Assembly: GCA_913060515.1 (NCBI GenBank)
Contig: CAJXRZ010000016.1
Coordinates: 31,482-95,481, forward strand
DNA: 64,000 bases
From: an uncultured Pseudomonadota bacterium
GTDB lineage: Bacteria > Myxococcota_A > UBA796 > CAJQPC01
Direction of reading: 5' to 3'
Shown here: one piece after another, positions 58,650 through 64,000 of the stretch
How positions within the stretch are numbered: the stretch's first letter is position 1
How the letters are laid out: the number at the start of each line of letters is the position of its first letter
Position numbers and translations under genes: made by a program
Notes under the pieces: model-generated
Database searches by the model: none
Told to the model about the DNA's origin: nothing
The model's input: only the letters and a program-made list of their open reading frames with translations

Positions 58650-59282
58650 CTACGCCAAGTGGCTGCGGTCGTTCATGCGGTGTACGAGCCAGCGGCCGTC
58701 GTAGGACAGCAGGTTCACGGCGGTGTTGCTCTGATGCAGGCGCGTGACCATGCTCAAGGGGAGCTGCAGGATCTTGAGAAGGATGCTGGCCAGGACGAGC
58801 TGGTGGGCCACCACCACGATGGGCTTGCCAGGTCCGGTGTCTTGCGCCAGCTGGGTCAGAGCGCCAAAGCACCTGATTTGGCACTCGGCGAGGGTCTCGC
58901 CCTCGGGAATGCGCAAGCTGCTCGGGTCTTTGCGCCACTGTGCGAAGAACTCGGGCTCTTCCGCCATGACCTCGGAGGCGAGGCGCCCCTCGAAGATGCC
59001 TTGGTCTAGCTCCTGCAGACCTTGGATCGGGGTGGGTTCTCCCAGGGCCGAAGCCGTCTGCTTTGCGCGCAGCAGAGGAGAGGAGAAGATCCCTTGCAAG
59101 GGCAGATCCGCGTAGGCTTTGGCCCAGCGCTTCGCTTGATCTTGTCCGGTCTCGTCCAAGGGCACATCCAGGCGGCCCACAAAGCGCCTCTCGGCGTTGT
59201 GCCGGGTTCGACCATGCCGAACGAGCAGTACTGGGAGGGTCTCGGAGGCGCTCAGGCGCGTCAGGTGGCTGACAAGGTGCAT
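58650..59282 (-). CDS. Histidine phosphatase (phosphoglycerate mutase-like)
   Basis: A 210-aa member of the histidine phosphatase superfamily: VLLVRHGRTRHNAERRFVG (catalytic His in RHG, about 23), IFSSPLLRAKQTA, ELDQGIFEGR and the second His in IVVVAHQLVLAS. Activity could be on phosphoglycerate, alpha-ribazole phosphate or another phosphoester. GAGGAG lies just upstream of the ATG at 59282. It is divergent from the gene at 59339. Confidence 0.9.
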   Translation of the reverse strand: MHLVSHLTRLSASETLPVLLVRHGRTRHNAERRFVGRLDVPLDETGQDQAKRWAKAYADLPLQGIFSSPLLRAKQTASALGEPTPIQGLQELDQGIFEGRLASEVMAEEPEFFAQWRKDPSSLRIPEGETLAECQIRCFGALTQLAQDTGPGKPIVVVAHQLVLASILLKILQLPLSMVTRLHQSNTAVNLLSYDGRWLVHRMNDRSHLA

Positions 59283-59338
59283 GTGCTCCTCTACCTGAGC
59301 GGGCCGCTCCGGGGTAGCCTGAAAGCGAGGAGAGACAC

Positions 59339-60283
59339 ATGTCCAACCCCAAGCCGGGCTTTGATCCCCTGGCCAGCCTGTTCGACGGCCCCGATCTGGG
59401 AGAGTTTACCGACCCCCATGTGGAGCGCACTGTTCCCAAAGAGCGCACGGATCCGTTGATTTCCATGCGGGCGGATGCCCCTTTGGAGGTGCTGAAGGGC
59501 CTGTCTGATGAGCGGCGCGCGGAAGATCTCCCCGAGCCAAAGCTGCCCCCTCAGGCGCCCGCAGCGGATGAAGAGTCCAAGGCGGAGGACGCTCTGCACA
59601 AGGCGGCGTTGGCCAAGTCTCTCGCCAATGCCGCGATCGAGAAGGCCAAGCAAGCGGCCGCCCGCGAGGCCAAGATTGCCCAGGAAGCCCAAGCGGCGCG
59701 TGATGCTGCCCGCGCCCGTGCGGCGGCGGCGAAGGCTGCCCAAGCGCCCAAGCCAGCTCCTGCTCCGCAGGCTGCCGCTCCCAAGGCCGCGGCCCCCAAA
59801 GCTGCCAAGCCCAAGAAGGGCCGCTTTGACGGACTGGCCAACCGCGCGCGCCGGCCAACCTCAGCGCTGGAGGCAGCGCGTGCCGCCTCTCAGGCAGAAG
59901 ACAAGCGCAAGCAAGACGAGGCCGCTGCAGCGGCAGAGGCCCATGAGCGCGCCATCCCCGAGCTGGTAGAGCGCATCCTTCGCAAGCAGCTCCGTGGCGT
60001 AGAGCGGCTCAAGGTCGGCAAGGCGCTCCGCATGGATGACCGTGTCGTGCTCCGTGCCCTCTGGAGGGGGCACCGTGCTCGTTTCGCCCAACAGGGCGCA
60101 CTGGCCGAGGTCGTGAGCACCACACAGGTCATCCGCGCCTTGGACGCGGTTGCACAAGGCCAGTTGGTCGCCGCCATCGTGCGCACGGACAACAGCGACT
60201 ACTTGGTGTGGGTGGACTTGGGCGCCCAAGCCACCATCGCGGCCTTCCCTGACGCCCGCGCCTGGTACGCAGCCAACAGCTAG
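59339..60283 (+). CDS. Ala/Lys-rich coiled-coil protein with a C-terminal domain
   Basis: A 314-aa protein. Residues about 75-200 are an Ala/Lys/Glu-rich helical and Pro-Ala-Lys tract (AAREAKIAQEAQAARDAARA; APKAAAPKAAKPKKG), similar to TolA or histone-H1-like linkers. A folded C-terminal region of about 100 residues (VERILRKQLRGVERLKVGKALRMDDRVVLRALW to the end) follows. It is cytoplasmic and may bind nucleic acid or act as a linker. No family was recognised. Confidence 0.72.
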   Translation: MSNPKPGFDPLASLFDGPDLGEFTDPHVERTVPKERTDPLISMRADAPLEVLKGLSDERRAEDLPEPKLPPQAPAADEESKAEDALHKAALAKSLANAAIEKAKQAAAREAKIAQEAQAARDAARARAAAAKAAQAPKPAPAPQAAAPKAAAPKAAKPKKGRFDGLANRARRPTSALEAARAASQAEDKRKQDEAAAAAEAHERAIPELVERILRKQLRGVERLKVGKALRMDDRVVLRALWRGHRARFAQQGALAEVVSTTQVIRALDAVAQGQLVAAIVRTDNSDYLVWVDLGAQATIAAFPDARAWYAANS

Positions 60284-60315
60284 GGCTGGTGGCGCTCCAG
60301 ATGGGGCGCCGCTGC

Positions 60316-61038
60316 TTAGGCCAGCGAGACGTCTTCTACCCAGAGGCGGCACATCCCGGACTCCTTCTGGATGCAGCTGGGATCAACCCCTTGCTCCAGA
60401 AGCGTCTTGCGCAAGCGGTGGAGCAATACGTTTAGGTTGTTCCGGCTGCGGGTCTTGCCCTTCCAGACCTCGTCTCCGAGAGACTTGTCCGAGCGCCATC
60501 CCTGCGCTTCGGGGGCCTTGCCCGCTCTTCGGTCGGCTTCCAAGGCGCGCGCCAACACGGCCAGCAAGGTCGCCCCTCTGGTGCCCTTGATCAAGGTCTC
60601 GCGCAGGTTGATGGTGTTGCGCATGCTCACCACGCCGCGCTCGGCGCTGCCGCTCACGGAGACTGCCAAGCTGTAGGGCCGGTTGTGCTCCTCGGGGATC
60701 GTCGCGTCCACGTGCTGGTTGACTTGGCTTGGGGCCTGCGCACCGAGCTCGACCTGCAAGCGCGTGTTGCAACCCAGCGTCACCTCGGCCCCTGGGGCGA
60801 GGCTGATGGTTCCGTGGAGGCGCTCGCCGTCGACGAATGTGCCGTTGGCGCCACCCAGATCCTTAATGAAGACCACGCCATTCTCCGCCCATGCTGCGGC
60901 ATGTAGGCGAGAGACGGTAGGGTCGTCTACCTGGATGTCTGCCATTGGAGCGCGTCCAATGACCACGACTCTTTCTCCCAGCTCACCGGGTCTTCCGACC
61001 CCGTTGCTGTCCACGAGCTGTATGCGTGCTAGTCCCAT
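60316..61038 (-). CDS. FHA-domain transcriptional regulator
   Basis: A 240-aa protein with an FHA phosphothreonine-binding domain (VVVIGRAPMADIQVDDPTVSRLHAAAW, then LGGANGTFVDGERLHG, about 24-75) and a C-terminal winged-helix domain of the OmpR type (SLGDEVWKGKTRSRNNLNVLLHRLRKTLLEQGV). This suggests DNA binding controlled by a Ser/Thr kinase. No kinase gene is in the window. Its promoter region abuts the end of asnB. Confidence 0.88.
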   Translation of the reverse strand: MGLARIQLVDSNGVGRPGELGERVVVIGRAPMADIQVDDPTVSRLHAAAWAENGVVFIKDLGGANGTFVDGERLHGTISLAPGAEVTLGCNTRLQVELGAQAPSQVNQHVDATIPEEHNRPYSLAVSVSGSAERGVVSMRNTINLRETLIKGTRGATLLAVLARALEADRRAGKAPEAQGWRSDKSLGDEVWKGKTRSRNNLNVLLHRLRKTLLEQGVDPSCIQKESGMCRLWVEDVSLA

Positions 61039-61080
61039 ACGCTGAAGATGCCCCGCCCGTCATCATGCCGCAAGCCGTGT

Positions 61081-62940
61081 TTATCCCCATTTCCCAGTAT
61101 GCCACTTGGATAGAAGCAGGAGGGACCACAGCCGGCGGCGATTGTCGGCGTTTCCGGACCAATGCTCTTGGCAGAGGGTTGAAAGATAATTGGGGTCCAC
61201 AATCGAAGTGGGATCCCGTTTCAGCTCCTCGAGTGCGGGGCGCGCCGCGCCTTGAAGCCAGGGTCCGATAGGCGTGCCGAAGCCCTTCTTGGGTCGAGAG
61301 AGGGTGCTGGCCGGAAGTGCTTTGCGGAAAGCGTCCTTAAGACCGGCCTTGCCACGACGCGGGCCCAGCTTGAGATGCCCGGGCAGGCTCGCTGCCAGCG
61401 CCACCAGGTGGTGGTCTACGAATGGGGCGCGAAGCTCCAACCCGGCGAGCATGCCAGCCCGGTCCACCTTCTGTAGGACGCCCTCTGCCAGATATAGGCG
61501 CTGGTCCAGGTACATCGCACGCTGTGCTGGATCGGCGTCCGCAACACGCGCTGCCCAGCGGTCGACGGGTTCCCAGACGGCATCTAAGAGTGGGGTGCCC
61601 AGAAGCTGGGGGATCTCTTGGGGAAGGAAAGCCCCCATCCACACTTGGTTTCTACGGGCCCAGGACAGCCCTACTCCCTCTCCGAAGCGTCGAAACTTCG
61701 TGCCGAAAGAGAGGTCACGCTTGCCGTCTTCCGGAAAGAGGCGGCGGCCCATTCTGCCGAGCAAGCCGGCGCCCGGAAGACCCATTTTCGGGAGTGCCTG
61801 ATGCGCGCGGTAGGTTGGGTAGCCGCCAAAGTGCTCGTCGGCGCCGTCCCCTCCCATCGCGACCTTGTAGCCCTGTGCTGCGACGGCTTTGGCCAAGCGC
61901 AGAGTGCTGGGCAGGCTGCCATCGGCCAGTGGCTCACAGAGGCCCTGGGCCAGCTCGGTGAGGGTGGACTCAAAGTCCTCGACCCCAAAGAGAAGGGCGT
62001 GGTGTTCCAGTCCAAGGTGCTCGGCAACGGCGCGCGCTGGGCCGGATTCATCGAAGCTCTCTTCTCGAAAGCCCATAGAGAAGCTGTGCAGCCCTTGGCG
62101 CCGCTGGGTCGCGCAGTGAGCCACGATGCTGCTGTCCACGCCGCCGCTCAGCAGGAGGGCCAATGGGCCGTCCGGCAGACGCCTGCCTACGGCTTGATTC
62201 ACGGCGGTGTGCAGGGCGTTGAGGCACTTCTCGCGGCTGCTTCCGAACTGAGAGCGGCGCTCCCCAGGCAAAGGGGGCTCCCACCAGCGTTGGACACGCA
62301 CCCCGTCTGCGTCCGCCCGAAGCCAGGTGCCGGCCTCCAGCTTGTGGATGCCCTTGTAGATGCTGCGTGGGGCGGGCACGAACTCGAAGAGCAGCAGCTG
62401 TTGCAGGGCCACCGGATCCAGCTCACGGGCCACGCCAGGCAAGACGAGGAGTCCCTTCAGCTCACTGGCGAAGGCCACCGTTCCGTCCTGGAGTTGGGTC
62501 CAGTACAGGGGCTTCTGGCCGACCCGGTCTCGGGCCAGGTGCAGGCTCTGGTCCCGCTCGTCCCAGATCGCCAGAGCGAACATGCCGTCCATGCGCTCCA
62601 GCGCCTTGGGCATGCCTACTTCGGCGGCTAGGCCCACCATGACCTCGGTGTCGCAGAGGGTCTTGTGGGTTTGTCCCCGGGCATCCAGCTCTTTGCGCAG
62701 GGGGATGTGGTTGTAGAGCTGACCGTTCATCACCCCCACGATTGGGCCCATTTTCATGGGCTGAGCGCCGTTCTCCGGGTCAACGATCGCCAGGCGCGTC
62801 GCGCCCAAGACCGCGCGCTCTCCCTGCCAGTGTCCCTGTCCATCTGGCCCGCGGTGGTCCAGGACCTCCAGCATGCTGTGGATGCGTGCAGCGCCGTTTA
62901 GGGGGCCGCCTGGCTGGGCCAAGCCTGCAATGCCGCACAT
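61081..62940 (-). CDS. asnB: Asparagine synthetase (glutamine-hydrolysing)
   Basis: A 619-aa enzyme with an N-terminal class II glutaminase (MCGIAGLAQPGG; Cys2 after Met removal) and a synthetase domain with the ATP loop LLSGGVDSSIVAHCA (about 263-277) and SMGFREESFDESGPAR. It makes asparagine from aspartate and glutamine, or in surface-polysaccharide clusters amidates other substrates. It starts directly after the stop of the glycosyltransferase gene with no base between. Confidence 0.9.
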   Translation of the reverse strand: MCGIAGLAQPGGPLNGAARIHSMLEVLDHRGPDGQGHWQGERAVLGATRLAIVDPENGAQPMKMGPIVGVMNGQLYNHIPLRKELDARGQTHKTLCDTEVMVGLAAEVGMPKALERMDGMFALAIWDERDQSLHLARDRVGQKPLYWTQLQDGTVAFASELKGLLVLPGVARELDPVALQQLLLFEFVPAPRSIYKGIHKLEAGTWLRADADGVRVQRWWEPPLPGERRSQFGSSREKCLNALHTAVNQAVGRRLPDGPLALLLSGGVDSSIVAHCATQRRQGLHSFSMGFREESFDESGPARAVAEHLGLEHHALLFGVEDFESTLTELAQGLCEPLADGSLPSTLRLAKAVAAQGYKVAMGGDGADEHFGGYPTYRAHQALPKMGLPGAGLLGRMGRRLFPEDGKRDLSFGTKFRRFGEGVGLSWARRNQVWMGAFLPQEIPQLLGTPLLDAVWEPVDRWAARVADADPAQRAMYLDQRLYLAEGVLQKVDRAGMLAGLELRAPFVDHHLVALAASLPGHLKLGPRRGKAGLKDAFRKALPASTLSRPKKGFGTPIGPWLQGAARPALEELKRDPTSIVDPNYLSTLCQEHWSGNADNRRRLWSLLLLSKWHTGKWG

Positions 62941-63921
62941 TTAGGGGGCCTCTGGGGACACGATTTCTTCGTCGGTGTGCAGGTTGTGGACGCGTTGGAT
63001 GCGGTAGGGCGGTCGATCTCGCACGTCATGGTGCATGCGAATGAGCACCTCGGCAATGATGCCCAGGGTGATCTCGACGGTGCCGAGCATGACCATCAAC
63101 AGGGCGCTTGCTCCCAGAATCAAGGCCAGGTCCAGAGTGCCGGTCAGGGCCACACCAAGCGCCGCCATCAAGGTCAACAATCCCAGCCCGAAAAATCCAA
63201 AGCCAGTCCACCCAAAGAAGTAGATAGGGGTGACGTAAAAGTCACGAAGGAACTTGACTGTCGTTAGGTCGAGCAGGACCTTTGGGATGCGCCCCAGGCC
63301 GTATTTGGACTGGCCGATGGTGCGGGCGTGGTGACGCACAGGCATCTCAACGAGCTTGGCGCCGGCCCAGGTCACGTAGATGGGGATGAAGCGGTGCATC
63401 TCCCCATAGAGCGGGATGCCTTGGATGAACTCGCGCTTGTAGATGCGCAGGGTGCAGCCATAGTCGTGCAGGTAGACCTTGCTCAGGCGGGAGATCAGGG
63501 CGTTGGCCACCTTGGAGGGGAAGTTCCGCGTCAGGGCGGCGTCTTGGCGGTCCTTTCGCCAGCCGCAGACCACGTCGTAGCCCTCGTTTAGGCGCTCGAG
63601 CATGGCTGGGATGTCCGCAGGGTCGTTCTGAAGGTCCGCATCCAGGGTGACCAGGAGCGGGTTCTTGGCGTGGCGGATCCCTGCGGTCAAGGCCGCGGTC
63701 TGGCCGTAGTTGCGTACGAAACGAATGACCCGAACCCGGTCGTCCTCTTCGGCCAGCTCACGCAGCTCTTGTGCGGAGGCATCGGTGGAGCCGTCGTCCA
63801 CGTAGATGCATTCGAAAGGAAGACCTGCTCCGTCCAGGGCAGCGACAATGGCGCGGTGCAGCGGGCGCAAGTTGCCCGCCTCTTCGTAGACTGGCACCAC
63901 CAAGGACAGGGCTTGGCTCAT
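62941..63921 (-). CDS. GT2 glycosyltransferase with membrane tail (DPM1/ArnC-like)
   Basis: A 326-aa polyprenyl-phosphate glycosyltransferase. The GT-A domain shows LVVPVYEEAGNLRPL, VDDGSTDAS, DADLQNDP (DXD, about 94-101) and CGWRKDRQDA; two C-terminal membrane helices (about 240-290) anchor it. The true start is the ATG at 63921 (MSQALSLVV). The reading frame continues further left only through vector sequence, giving the false peptide MYKRQ. asnB follows at once, so the two are co-transcribed. Confidence 0.93.
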   Translation of the reverse strand: MSQALSLVVPVYEEAGNLRPLHRAIVAALDGAGLPFECIYVDDGSTDASAQELRELAEEDDRVRVIRFVRNYGQTAALTAGIRHAKNPLLVTLDADLQNDPADIPAMLERLNEGYDVVCGWRKDRQDAALTRNFPSKVANALISRLSKVYLHDYGCTLRIYKREFIQGIPLYGEMHRFIPIYVTWAGAKLVEMPVRHHARTIGQSKYGLGRIPKVLLDLTTVKFLRDFYVTPIYFFGWTGFGFFGLGLLTLMAALGVALTGTLDLALILGASALLMVMLGTVEITLGIIAEVLIRMHHDVRDRPPYRIQRVHNLHTDEEIVSPEAP

Positions 63922-63954
63922 TGGGTGGGCAGATCCGGCGGCGCAGTCTTTGAC

Positions 63955-64000
63955 CTGTCTCTTATACACATCTCCGAGCCCACGAGACAGGCAGAAATCT
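63955..64000. other. Nextera adapter (not genomic)
   Basis: Bases 63955-63973 are the 19-base transposon mosaic end CTGTCTCTTATACACATCT. Bases 63974-63988 are CCGAGCCCACGAGAC and 63989-63996 are AGGCAGAA, the N703 i7 index. The last four bases, ATCT, begin the P7 sequence. This is library adapter left at an assembly end. Confidence 0.98.

Noticed and set aside
57688..59466. 592-aa reading frame on the minus strand
   Set aside because: Shadow spanning hslO and the histidine phosphatase gene; overlaps recognised genes entirely.
63922..63969. N-terminal extension MYKRQVKDCAAGSAHP of the last glycosyltransferase
   Set aside because: It is mostly adapter-derived; the ATG at 63921 gives the normal family start.

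Overview
The window is a high-GC bacterial segment, packed with genes on both strands. It most resembles a Myxococcota-type (former Deltaproteobacteria) genome. The reasons are a very large number of short-signal lipoproteins, Asp-rich MopE-type metal-binding motifs, PPC, PDZ and GIN/DUF2807 domains on exported proteins, an FHA plus winged-helix regulator, several sigma factors, and LuxC/LuxE-family enzymes without luciferase. This placement rests on gene content only. The last 46 bases (63955-64000) are not genomic: they are an Illumina Nextera adapter with an i7 index, so the sequence comes from a short-read assembly and the right edge is an artefact.

Layout. 0.3-18.6 kb is a regulator- and enzyme-rich stretch: a broken TetR gene, AraC, LysR, PadR and GlxA-type regulators beside a thioredoxin-reductase-like flavoprotein, a GH5 lipoprotein, an SDR, a BlaI/M56 operon with two paralogous lipoproteins, a hemerythrin-like protein, a di-haem cytochrome lipoprotein, a GST, two DEAD-box helicases and a CorA/ZntB transporter. 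18.55-19.0 kb is a gene-free stretch full of nested hairpins. 19-25.8 kb holds pirin, a YARHG lipoprotein, a polytopic membrane protein, a YcaQ-type DNA glycosylase and an MDR oxidoreductase. 25.9-30 kb is arginine biosynthesis (argR, argG, argH) with ARG-box-like sites and a strong terminator after argG. 30-43.6 kb is dominated by cell-envelope proteins: a sulfotransferase, tandem MopE-motif lipoproteins, a beta-helix protein, a molybdopterin oxidoreductase with two unknown partners, a polyprenyl-synthase-like protein that has lost its Asp-rich motifs, a PDZ protein and a PPC lipoprotein. It ends with trpS.

43.7-48 kb is the most unusual part. A group-2-like sigma-70 gene is followed by three tandem, equal-length (218 aa) ECF-like sigma factors. 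All three share an extended -10 element so close to the ATG that the mRNAs are predicted to be leaderless. Copies 2 and 3 also share an upstream module: CTGTACA-like direct repeats spaced 21 bp apart, an AGGTTTGG dyad and a hairpin, all at identical distances from the ATG. Each copy ends in homologous 3' hairpins and a terminator. In copy 3 these lie antisense inside the 3' end of the convergent luxC-like gene, so the tandem duplication probably carried pieces of that gene.

48-51 kb is a translationally coupled operon of a class III aminotransferase, a LuxE-type acyl-protein synthetase and a LuxC-type acyl-CoA reductase. No luxAB is nearby, which suggests fatty aldehyde and possibly fatty amine production. 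51-64 kb holds a TPR lipoprotein, a coupled CysJ-like diflavin reductase/nitroreductase/FKBP operon, mpl with two glycosyltransferase-type genes, a DsbD-alpha-like lipoprotein overlapping an Hsp33 that has lost one zinc-ligand Cys, a histidine phosphatase, an Ala/Lys-rich protein, an FHA regulator, asnB, and a dolichol-phosphate-mannose-synthase-like glycosyltransferase at the adapter edge. No tRNA, rRNA, CRISPR array or complete insertion sequence was found.
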